Assembly: GCA_016933335.1 (NCBI GenBank)
Contig: JAFGBD010000029.1
Coordinates: 1 to 35,017 of the forward strand
DNA: 35,017 nt
Direction of reading: 5' to 3'
Source: Bacteroidales bacterium
Lineage (GTDB): Bacteria; Bacteroidota; Bacteroidia; Bacteroidales; UBA10428
The notes below the pieces were generated by a model, which searched no databases, was not told the DNA's origin, and saw only the letters and a program-made list of their open reading frames with translations. Numbering within the stretch: the first letter of the stretch is position 1; the number at the start of each line of letters is the position of its first letter. A program made the position numbers and the translations under genes. Shown here piece after piece: positions 1-6,779 of the stretch.

Positions 1-75
1 AGCAATGCCATACCAGAAAATACCGAAACGGTTGACAATCTCAGGATTCTGCTGGCAGCTTATTATTTCTTCTGA
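1..75 (+). CDS. C-terminal fragment of an unidentified protein (5' end outside window)
   Basis: The first frame is open from base 1 to a TGA at 73-75 and encodes 24 residues ending in LLAAYYFF. It lies 45 bases before ssb on the same strand, so it may be co-transcribed with it. In many Bacteroidota mutY or an HU-type gene precedes ssb, but the residues visible here are too few and not diagnostic, so no function is assigned. It could also be chance open sequence. Confidence 0.4.
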   Translation, partial: SNAIPENTETVDNLRILLAAYYFF

Positions 76-120
76 TCATTTTTTTTTTATATTTTTACCA
101 TTTACAAACAATAATTAAAC

Positions 121-558
121 ATGTCAGTAAACAAAGCAATTTTAGTAGGTTATGTAGGAAACGATCCCGAAGTTCGTTATCTTGAAAGCAAAACACCGGT
201 ATGTAATTTCAGGCTGGCAACCAGCGAAGTCTACAAAAACAGGAACGGGGAAAGAATTACTTCCACCGAATGGCATAATATTGTGCTATGGAGAGGATTG
301 GCTGAAGTCGCAGAAAAGTATGTTAAAAAAGGCACCCAAATATACATTGAAGGCAGGATAAGAACCCGCTCATGGGATGATAAGGACGGTAACAAAAGAT
401 ATACAACCGAGATCGTCGGAGATAATATGCAGCTTCTGGGTAAACGCACGGACGAAAGCGATGACCGCTCTGAGACCAGTAAATCTGCCGAACCCGAGCA
501 ACCGGAACCTGATAACTTAAGCCCGGATATTAACGAAACAGATGACCTCCCATTTTGA
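121..558 (+). CDS. ssb: Single-stranded DNA-binding protein SSB
   Basis: A 145-residue SSB that coats single-stranded DNA during replication, recombination and repair and recruits partner proteins. The N-terminal ~110 residues form a typical OB fold: it opens MSVNKAILVGYVGNDPEVRY and contains the conserved TEWHNIVLWRGLAE and YIEGRIRTRSW segments. A short acidic, Pro/Glu-rich linker follows, and the protein ends in the partner-binding tip DDLPF. Length is normal for the family. The start has no Shine-Dalgarno sequence, only an A-rich leader, as is usual in Bacteroidota. It lies 26 bases before gldE, and the ssb-gldE-gldD order is a familiar arrangement in this phylum. Confidence 0.97.
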   Translation: MSVNKAILVGYVGNDPEVRYLESKTPVCNFRLATSEVYKNRNGERITSTEWHNIVLWRGLAEVAEKYVKKGTQIYIEGRIRTRSWDDKDGNKRYTTEIVGDNMQLLGKRTDESDDRSETSKSAEPEQPEPDNLSPDINETDDLPF

Positions 559-584
559 TTCATGTTTCCTGTTCTTTTTAATTC

Positions 585-1946
585 ATGTTTGAAACTGTAA
601 CAGAACCATACCTTTCGGGTATCCTTTCAACTGCGGAAATACTTTATAAACCTTTATCTTTAAAGATTCTGGCAGCTATTCTTGTCGTTCTTCTGATGCT
701 GATATCATCGGCACTGATATCAGGTTCGGAAGTGGCGTTTTTCTCACTGGGTCCCAATGATATTGAATCACTTCGCAAATCACGTTCCAGGAACAGTGCC
801 CTTCTGTTAAGACTGATTGACATACCAGAACGACTGCTGGCAACAATCCTGGTTGCAAACAATTTCATTAATATTGGCATCGTTATCATTTCTGCCTTTA
901 TCACATCTTCCGTATTTGATTTTTCGCAGAATCCGGCCATCGGATTTATCATTCAGGTAGTTGTCATTACTTTCCTGATACTGCTCTTTGGTGAAATACT
1001 GCCGAAAATATACGCCCATTATTTCTCTTTGCGCTTTGCAAAGTTTATGTCCCGGCCACTTAACATTTCCGTAAAAATCTTCAGGCCATTGAGTTCCTTC
1101 CTGATCTCTTCAACCTCATTTGTCAAGAGAAAATTTCCGTTAAAAAAGATGAACATTTCCATGGATGAGTTATCAGATGCACTTGAACTGTCAGAACAGG
1201 CCACGGGCGAAGATAAAAGTATCCTGGAAGGAATTGTAAAATTTGTAAACATCTATGTAAGGGAAATAATGACCTCGAGAATGGATATTGTAGGTGCCGG
1301 TATAACATTAAAATTCAGATCGTTAATTGAACTTATCGTTGAATCAGGATATTCACGTATACCTGTTTATGACAGGAACTTTGATAATATCAAGGGTATC
1401 CTCTATATCAAGGATCTGTTACCCCATATTCAGAAACCGGATTCATTCAACTGGCAATCCCTGATAAGACCACCTTATTATGTTCCGGAGACCAAAAAGA
1501 TTGATGATCTGCTGAAAGAATTTCAAACCAATAAGATACACCTCGCTGTCGTTGTTGATGAATACGGAGGTACTTCAGGAATCATCACCCTGGAGGATAT
1601 CCTGGAAGAAATCGTGGGTGAAATTACAGATGAAACAGACGAAGATGAGACATTATACACACAGATTGATGATAATACCTTTGTTTTTGAAGGCAAAGCC
1701 CAGCTCAACGATTTTTATAAAATATTCAATCTGGATGAACACATTTTCGATGATGTGAAAGGCGATGCAGATACCCTGGCAGGACTTATCCTGGAAATCA
1801 AAGGAGAATTTCCCGGGAAAAATGACCTGATCAGGCACAAAGATTTTGAATTTAAAATTATTGCAGTCGATAAAAGACGAATAAGAAAAATACAGGTGAC
1901 CTTTGTCAAACATACCGGACCTGAAGATGAACAGCAAAAAAAATAA
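585..1946 (+). CDS. gldE: Gliding motility-associated membrane protein GldE (CNNM/CorC-HlyC family)
   Basis: A 453-residue inner-membrane protein of the hemolysin C/CorC/CNNM family. Residues ~25-155 form the DUF21 (CNNM) membrane domain with several hydrophobic spans, including LISSALISGSEVAFFSL and VVITFLILLFGEILPK. A CBS-domain pair follows at ~220-345 (REIMTSRMDIV; GYSRIPVYD; VVVDEYGGTSGIITLEDIL), and a C-terminal CorC/HlyC transporter-associated domain occupies ~355-440. In Flavobacterium johnsoniae GldE is linked to gliding and can partly compensate for GldD defects; related CNNM proteins handle Mg2+ or other divalent cations. The 3' end overlaps the gldD start by 20 bases, indicating tight coupling. 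The GldE name rests on both family and neighbourhood. Confidence 0.93.
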   Translation: MFETVTEPYLSGILSTAEILYKPLSLKILAAILVVLLMLISSALISGSEVAFFSLGPNDIESLRKSRSRNSALLLRLIDIPERLLATILVANNFINIGIVIISAFITSSVFDFSQNPAIGFIIQVVVITFLILLFGEILPKIYAHYFSLRFAKFMSRPLNISVKIFRPLSSFLISSTSFVKRKFPLKKMNISMDELSDALELSEQATGEDKSILEGIVKFVNIYVREIMTSRMDIVGAGITLKFRSLIELIVESGYSRIPVYDRNFDNIKGILYIKDLLPHIQKPDSFNWQSLIRPPYYVPETKKIDDLLKEFQTNKIHLAVVVDEYGGTSGIITLEDILEEIVGEITDETDEDETLYTQIDDNTFVFEGKAQLNDFYKIFNLDEHIFDDVKGDADTLAGLILEIKGEFPGKNDLIRHKDFEFKIIAVDKRRIRKIQVTFVKHTGPEDEQQKK

Positions 1947-2517
1947 TAAATACCTGCCGGCTTTCACGTTTTTTGGCCTGCTGCTTGTTGCCATTTCATG
2001 TAAACACAATTATGCACCAAAGCCCAGAGGTTACTTCAGGATCGATTTCCCTGAGAAGGAATATACATATTACTACAGTGACTGTAACTATATGTTTGAA
2101 TACCCCGTATATGGAAAAATCTCTGAAATTGATATTTCATCTTCCGAACCATGCTGGATCAATATTGAGTTCCCCCAATTCAAGGGTAAAATACATATTA
2201 CCTACAAAAAAATGAAGGACAATCTGGCATCCTATTCGGAAGATATCAGGACAATAGCCTATAAACATATTGTTAAAGCTGATGATATCATTGAAATTCC
2301 GGTCAGGATCCCGGAAAAAAAAGTATTCGGTATCATTTATGAAATAAAAGGCAATACAGCTTCTTCCCTGAATTTTTATCTGACTGACAGTACTGAAAAT
2401 TTTATAAGCGGAGCCCTGTATTTCAATACCATACCAAATAAAGATTCTCTGGCTCCTGTTATCTCATTTTTAAAAACTGATATTGAACATTTAATTGAAA
2501 CGCTTGAGTGGAAATAA
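1927..2517 (+). CDS. gldD: Gliding motility lipoprotein GldD
   Basis: A 196-residue lipoprotein. I chose the ATG at 1927 over an in-frame TTG at 1903 because it gives a compact signal peptide (MNSKKNNKYL..., a hydrophobic stretch, then the lipobox LVAISC with the acylated Cys at about residue 25). The mature part contains the GldD-like segment YAPKPRGYFRIDFPEKEY. GldD is an envelope lipoprotein required for gliding and T9SS function in Flavobacterium; its biochemical role is not settled. The start lies inside the end of gldE, so the two are probably translated together. A small AT-rich stem-loop (2509-2528) spans the stop codon but has no T-run. Confidence 0.92.
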   Translation: MNSKKNNKYLPAFTFFGLLLVAISCKHNYAPKPRGYFRIDFPEKEYTYYYSDCNYMFEYPVYGKISEIDISSSEPCWINIEFPQFKGKIHITYKKMKDNLASYSEDIRTIAYKHIVKADDIIEIPVRIPEKKVFGIIYEIKGNTASSLNFYLTDSTENFISGALYFNTIPNKDSLAPVISFLKTDIEHLIETLEWK

Positions 2518-2552
2518 AAAAATTTCCATCTTAGCCATAATGAAAACCTGAT

Positions 2553-3185
2553 ATGGGACTTCTTCTGAAAGAATATGTTGAAGACGATTGCCTGCTTGGC
2601 ATTTGGGATATCACTGAAAATTATGACGAACTGCTCTTAAAGGTAAATTTGTTGCAGGAAGAACAAGAGCTGTTAAATTCCTTCGGCCGTGATCTGCGAA
2701 AAATCGAATGGTTGAGTGTCAGAGTACTTTTAAGGGAGATGATGGGACAGGAATTATCCATATATTATAACGGCAACAGGAAGCCTTTCATCAAAGGCAA
2801 TGCATACCACATCAGTATTTCCCATTCCAATCAGTTCAGCTCCATCCTGCTTAGTAATATCCATAAGGTTGGAATTGACATGGAATTTATGTCGCACCGT
2901 ATCAGTAATATATCGCACAGATTTATGAACGACAGGGAACAGGTAACTTCAGATGAAGATTTGAAAAGATATCACCTCTATATACACTGGTGCGCCAAAG
3001 AGGCACTTTATAAAATATGCGACAAGCAGGACATAGACTTCAGAAAGAATATCATCATAGAACCTTTTAATCCCGAAAGGCAGGGAGAACTCAAAGGTCT
3101 GGTAAGCAGCAGGTCGCGAAAGGAGTATTTTAAACTGAATTACTTTACGATAGATAATTATGTGATTGTTTATACCGTGAAATGA
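2553..3185 (+). CDS. 4'-phosphopantetheinyl transferase superfamily protein
   Basis: A 210-residue Sfp/EntD-type phosphopantetheinyl transferase, which moves phosphopantetheine from CoA to a serine on acyl or peptidyl carrier proteins. The two signature motifs are visible: VGIDMEF, with the Mg2+-binding Asp, and WCAKEALYK, with the conserved Glu and Lys. An upstream segment HISISHSNQFSSI fits the CoA-binding region, including the conserved SHS. The gene follows gldD by 35 bases and its stop codon overlaps the next start in an ATGA. A phosphopantetheinyl transferase directly after gldE-gldD is common in Bacteroidota, probably an operon of convenience. The carrier-protein substrate cannot be told from sequence. 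Confidence 0.9.
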   Translation: MGLLLKEYVEDDCLLGIWDITENYDELLLKVNLLQEEQELLNSFGRDLRKIEWLSVRVLLREMMGQELSIYYNGNRKPFIKGNAYHISISHSNQFSSILLSNIHKVGIDMEFMSHRISNISHRFMNDREQVTSDEDLKRYHLYIHWCAKEALYKICDKQDIDFRKNIIIEPFNPERQGELKGLVSSRSRKEYFKLNYFTIDNYVIVYTVK

Positions 3186-3922
3186 CTAAGAATATCTACC
3201 AGTCAATTCTCAACAGCAAAGTTAAGAAGTTCGTTCTTCTGATTGACCCGGACAAGCATGATGAAGCCTCCTTATCTCATCTGCTGGAAAATATTAACCG
3301 GTCAGCAACAGATTTCATTTTTATTGGTGGCAGTCTTGTCTCAGACCGGCTTGACTATGCAGTGAACCTGATTAAGAAATATACCGGTATACCTGTAATC
3401 CTGTTCCCCGGTAACCTCCTGCAACTTACTGATAAGGTCGATGCTGTTCTTTTATTATCCCTGATCTCCGGAAGAAATCCGGATTACCTGATTGGCAATC
3501 ATGTGCTGGCTGCTCCCTTTCTGAAAAAGAGCAACCTTGAGATCATACCGACCGGATACATCCTTGTATCTGATGAAAACACTTCTTCGGTTGAGTATAT
3601 CAGCAACACAAAGCCAATACCCTCAGATAAGACAGATATTGTTGTGGCAACTGCCATTGCAGGTGAAATGCTGGGTAACCTTATGATATATCTTGAAGCC
3701 GGAAGCGGGGCAAAAAAAAGTATTCCGTGCGATCTGGTATCTGCTGTCAGGAAAAACATCTTCGTTCCCCTGGTTGTTGGAGGAGGTATCCGAACTGCCG
3801 ATGATGTGAGGAATATTTATATGGCAGGTGCAGATATTGTTGTTGTTGGTAATGCATTTGAAAATGATCCCGGCATGCTTATAAAAATGGGGGAAGTGTC
3901 AAATTCTCTGTCTGTGATGTGA
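3182..3922 (+). CDS. Geranylgeranylglyceryl/heptaprenylglyceryl phosphate synthase (GGGPS/PcrB family)
   Basis: A 246-residue TIM-barrel prenyltransferase that joins a polyprenyl diphosphate to sn-glycerol-1-phosphate, forming an ether bond of the kind used in archaeal lipids. The N-terminal LLIDPDKHDE holds the Mg2+/diphosphate-binding Asp, IFIGGSL follows beta-strand 2, and the C-terminal half ends with the phosphate-binding loop VGGGIRTADDV and a second loop around VVVGNAFE. Length fits the bacterial group found in Bacteroidota. Translation is coupled to the preceding phosphopantetheinyl transferase through a 4-base ATGA overlap. In vivo substrate chain length and product in Bacteroidota are not evident from the sequence. 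Last gene of the plus-strand block. Confidence 0.9.
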   Translation: MTKNIYQSILNSKVKKFVLLIDPDKHDEASLSHLLENINRSATDFIFIGGSLVSDRLDYAVNLIKKYTGIPVILFPGNLLQLTDKVDAVLLLSLISGRNPDYLIGNHVLAAPFLKKSNLEIIPTGYILVSDENTSSVEYISNTKPIPSDKTDIVVATAIAGEMLGNLMIYLEAGSGAKKSIPCDLVSAVRKNIFVPLVVGGGIRTADDVRNIYMAGADIVVVGNAFENDPGMLIKMGEVSNSLSVM

Positions 3923-3940
3923 ATTGGTTCAGAAGTCTGC

Positions 3941-3965
3941 AAATCGGCTGAGCGGCCGGATTTTT
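3941..3965 (+). terminator. Possible weak terminator after the GGGPS gene
   Basis: AAATCGGC and GCCGGATTT can pair around a six-base loop with one bulged G, followed by TTTTT. The element lies between two convergent genes, where a terminator is expected. The stem is imperfect, so this is only a candidate. Confidence 0.35.
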
Positions 3966-4006
3966 ATATCGTCTTGAAAGCTGTCTTTCACTCATGTTAC
4001 GGATTT

Positions 4007-4726
4007 TCAATTAGGGAGTGTTAATTCCAGTCCGACATAAACCCTGGGAAGCTCAGACCAGTCATATTTTTTCTCAAACAAATCTGACATCCTGTAAGTC
4101 ACCTTTACTGCAAACCAGTTTATGCCTGCCCTGCCGAACACACCATATCCAAACGGACGGACATAATCCAGCCTTGAGTTTTTAACCACCTGAACCCTGG
4201 CAAACACATCCTGCCGGGGTAAAGATGCACTTTCCTCTATTTTGTCTTTTGTATAGTGAGAGCTGCTGAAAAAATAATCAGTATATCCGCCAATATCGAT
4301 AAACCTGCCGATGACGTTGCCCCGTTTCCCGATATTTATCCTGTTGAATATCTGTAAATTACAATCATGAAACCTCAGTTTCTCCTTGTCATGTAATTCA
4401 CTGTTAGGTATATATTTATCTTCTGCCTGTTTGATATTGAAATGTAAGGCACTGTATCCGATCTCAAAGCCGGCCGAGTAAAAACTCAGTATTTTAAATT
4501 TTTGTCTGAATCCAACAGAGAAATATCCCGATTTAATATTGTTTATCTGCAGATCAGGTGTATTACCGGCAACCATTCCGACACCAAAATATAACTGCTT
4601 AAAGGATTTTGTATTTGGCCCTTTGATATTCTGATAGGCCTTGGTGACATCCTTATCCAGTAAAATTTTTTGCCCGTAAAGCGGGATGCTTATTAGCAGG
4701 CTTATTATAAGAATACTGAATTTCAT
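4007..4726 (-). CDS. Secreted, beta-rich protein of unknown function (possible outer-membrane beta-barrel)
   Basis: A 239-residue protein I do not recognise at family level. It begins with a clear signal peptide (MKFSILIISLLISIPLYGQ, cleavage probably after Gly-Gln). The rest shows alternating polar/aromatic stretches such as LYFGVGMVAG, GYFSVGFRQKF and FYSAGFEIGYSAL, ending VYVGLELTLPN, which suggests a small outer-membrane beta-barrel. No lipobox and no T9SS sorting domain are seen. Its ATG is separated from the stop of the upstream S8 protease by only two bases, so both are almost certainly on one transcript; a shared envelope role is plausible but inferred. Confidence 0.75.
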   Translation of the reverse strand: MKFSILIISLLISIPLYGQKILLDKDVTKAYQNIKGPNTKSFKQLYFGVGMVAGNTPDLQINNIKSGYFSVGFRQKFKILSFYSAGFEIGYSALHFNIKQAEDKYIPNSELHDKEKLRFHDCNLQIFNRINIGKRGNVIGRFIDIGGYTDYFFSSSHYTKDKIEESASLPRQDVFARVQVVKNSRLDYVRPFGYGVFGRAGINWFAVKVTYRMSDLFEKKYDWSELPRVYVGLELTLPN

Positions 4727-4728
4727 TT

Positions 4729-6309
4729 TTAAAATTTATGTATAATTGTGGTCCCCCTGAAATGCACCCTTAAGATCTTGTCATCAAGTATGCCATTGGC
4801 CAGAAATTTCAGTACATCATGCTGGTATGCATTCACAACCGAATATCTTTCCAGAACACCCTTTTCATTCTCAAGGTGGAAAAACAGAAGATTATCTGAA
4901 TTACTGTCGTTCAAATTTATTTCTTCAGGAATGACAATAAAAATTGTGTCATCAACAAACTCAAAAAATAAATCCCGGCTGTCTCCGGTGATGTCTTTAA
5001 AGAAATATGCTGCCTGGGGGATGCCGTAGCCATGAGCATAATCGTAGTATGGAAACAGATGGGCTGAATGTTCAACCAGGTTAAAAACCTCCATATTACC
5101 AAGGCCTGGGTTCATCTGCATCACACATGCAGCAAATCCTGTCACAAGCGGTGTTGAAAAAGAGGTTCCCTGAACCCTGGCCAGTTTCGATTTCTTTGCT
5201 GCTATTACCTCTGCATATGCAGCTATATTTGGTTTTCGACGCATATCTGCAGTCGGGCCATACGAGCTGAATGAGATGTGATAATCGGTTTCCGGATTGA
5301 TACCGGCAACAGACATAACGCTATCGACATCGGCCGGTGTACCCAGGTATTCCCATAATTTATCACCGTCATTGCCCATTGCATTGATCACCAGTATTCC
5401 TTTTTTTGCCGCGATATTGGCAGCCCGGGCAACAAGACTTGTCCTGCCGTCCATATCGACAGGAAAATACCTGTGATAAGTATATCCGAGAGAGCTGTTT
5501 ATGATGTCTGCACCGTTTTTATCAGCCCATTCAACCGCTGCAAGCCAGTTTTCCTCTTCTGAATATAATTCTCCCCTGCGTTCTGTGCGGGCCAGAAGAA
5601 ATTCTGACCCTGTGGCCAGCCCCATCTTTGTTCCATCATATATTCCGGCAATGCAAGATAAAACCATTGAACCATGGTTGATGCCTTTGTAAACATCTTC
5701 GCGGTTTTTGACAAAATCATATGTTTTTATAATCCTGCCTTCTCTGCGTAAATGATCAAAGCAGGGATGCGTATCAACTCCCGGAAATCCTCCGTCGAAT
5801 ACTGCAATTCTTACTCCCCTGCCATCCACTCCATGTTCTCCAAAAATTTCAGCGCCCATTCTTCCGGTTTGCCTGATAAGCAAATCCAGCTTGTCATCTG
5901 ACAATTCACCGGCCTGATAACTGCAAAATGAAACACTTTCAGCATGCGCAACAGGTAATGTTCCAATAACAAACGGAAGCTCTCTGATAATTGCCAGTTG
6001 CTGATCAGATGCCTTCACAGTTACAGCATTTAACCAGCGGCTTTCAGTATATATCCGGCCGGTATGTTTTTCAAGCACCTTCAGGTACTCACTTTTCAGA
6101 GGCAGATCGGTTTCTTCCCCAAGAGGCAGGCCAAGCCTTTGCCTGCGTTCAATGGCTTTCACATCGAAATAGGTGAAAGGATCAAACACACGGTCACCCT
6201 TATCACAAAAAAAAATCCAGTATTTCTCCTGTGCCGGCAGAGGTACAAAACATTGAAAAGCTAAAGAAACAGCCAGAACAATAACATTTTTTGAAAGAAC
6301 TGAAAACAT
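4729..6309 (-). CDS. Secreted S8 family serine peptidase (subtilisin-like)
   Basis: A subtilase of 526 residues from the ATG at 6309. I prefer this start to an in-frame one 120 bases upstream because it directly gives a signal peptide (MFSVLSKNVIVLAVSLAFQC...LPAQ). The catalytic residues are visible: Asp172 in AVFDGGFPG, His212 in NHGSMV, oxyanion Asn313 in AMGNDGD and Ser383 in GTSFSTP, so the enzyme should be active. An I9-like propeptide probably occupies ~30-160. After the catalytic domain (to ~420) there is a ~100-residue beta-rich tail, but it lacks the YPNP-type T9SS sorting signature, so final location (periplasm, outer membrane or secreted) is unclear. It is two bases upstream of the beta-rich protein at 4007-4726. 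Confidence 0.93.
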   Translation of the reverse strand: MFSVLSKNVIVLAVSLAFQCFVPLPAQEKYWIFFCDKGDRVFDPFTYFDVKAIERRQRLGLPLGEETDLPLKSEYLKVLEKHTGRIYTESRWLNAVTVKASDQQLAIIRELPFVIGTLPVAHAESVSFCSYQAGELSDDKLDLLIRQTGRMGAEIFGEHGVDGRGVRIAVFDGGFPGVDTHPCFDHLRREGRIIKTYDFVKNREDVYKGINHGSMVLSCIAGIYDGTKMGLATGSEFLLARTERRGELYSEEENWLAAVEWADKNGADIINSSLGYTYHRYFPVDMDGRTSLVARAANIAAKKGILVINAMGNDGDKLWEYLGTPADVDSVMSVAGINPETDYHISFSSYGPTADMRRKPNIAAYAEVIAAKKSKLARVQGTSFSTPLVTGFAACVMQMNPGLGNMEVFNLVEHSAHLFPYYDYAHGYGIPQAAYFFKDITGDSRDLFFEFVDDTIFIVIPEEINLNDSNSDNLLFFHLENEKGVLERYSVVNAYQHDVLKFLANGILDDKILRVHFRGTTIIHKF

Positions 6310-6650
6310 ATCTGGGAATCCTTGTTTGCAAACTCCGTTGAAGGTCTTAAAAAACCTGCAAAAACAGAAATTTATCATTTGAAATCCTTCCTGACGTAAC
6401 TTTACTATTATTTGTGACATGTCCGGCATAAAAATAATGAAAAAAGTAAATAGTGTTGACTTTTTTTGTTCTTTTTAAGGAATCAGGAACATTAAACAGA
6501 TTCGTAATATATTTTTATGCTTTGGTCAAGCCAATGATATGTTTGGTCTAAATCTTTTAACGTTATTCGCTGGCTGCCGTAATAATAATTAGCAAGCAAC
6601 AAGAACAAAAAAACAAAAGATAATATAAAAGACAATTTTGGTTAGACGGT

Positions 6651-6681
6651 TTTGCCCAAGTTGGTTTAGTTAGTAGTTTTG
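6651..6681 (+). promoter_or_regulatory. Bacteroidota-type promoter for a very short transcript
   Basis: TTTG at 6651-6654, a 19-base spacer, then TAGTTTTG at 6674-6681 match the -33/-7 consensus TTTG-N19-TAnnTTTG used by the Bacteroidota primary sigma factor. Transcription should begin near 6688, only about 8 bases before the terminator stem. No plus-strand gene follows: the next gene lies on the opposite strand. Confidence 0.6.
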
Positions 6682-6687
6682 TTTAAT

Positions 6688-6732
6688 CTGTACTTGAAAG
6701 AGGTTTCCATGATAGAAACCTCTTTCTTTTTT
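6688..6732 (+). ncRNA. Candidate ~45-nt small RNA (promoter directly followed by terminator)
   Basis: Predicted from the promoter at 6651-6681 and the terminator at 6696-6732: a transcript of about 45 nt made up of ~8 unpaired bases, a 12-bp hairpin with a 7-base loop, and a U-tail. It could be a small regulatory RNA, a decoy, or simply an abortive unit that shields the antisense side of the PafA-like gene. It matches no RNA family that I recognise, and expression is inferred only from the sequence signals. Confidence 0.35.
6696..6732 (+). terminator. Strong intrinsic terminator
   Basis: GAAAGAGGTTTC (6696-6707) pairs perfectly with GAAACCTCTTTC (6715-6726) around the loop CATGATA, followed by a run of six T. 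The T-run is on the plus-strand side only, so it terminates plus-strand transcription. It does not serve the flanking genes, both of which are on the minus strand. Confidence 0.85.
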
Positions 6733-6779
6733 ATGCCGATCCTGCCTGGGAAAACCCAATCTTTACTGCCGGGTTATGC

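Larger units (their letters stand above)
6310..6779. other. 470-base gene-poor region containing a promoter-terminator unit
   Basis: No convincing ORF lies between the S8 protease start and the PafA-like gene stop. On the plus strand there is a full Bacteroidota-type promoter (6651-6681) followed within about 15 bases by a strong terminator (6696-6732). A second plus-strand -7 match, TATGTTTG, occurs at 6538-6545 without a properly spaced -33 element, and TTTGGTC is repeated at 6521 and 6542. No good minus-strand promoter for the protease is evident. The interval is AT-rich. Confidence 0.7.

Noticed and set aside
1..75. Assignment of the first fragment to MutY
   Set aside because: Gene order in the phylum suggests it, but the 24 visible residues do not show any MutY C-terminal feature I can recognise.
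1903..1926. TTG start for gldD eight codons upstream
   Set aside because: The ATG at 1927 gives a direct lipoprotein signal peptide; the extra residues would add charged/polar sequence ahead of it.
2509..2528. Hairpin spanning the gldD stop codon as a terminator
   Set aside because: Seven-base AT-rich stem with an all-A loop and no following T-run; the next gene is 24 bases further on in the same direction.
6310..6429. N-terminal extension of the S8 protease
   Set aside because: The 40 extra residues precede an obvious signal peptide beginning at the ATG at 6309, so they are unlikely to be translated.
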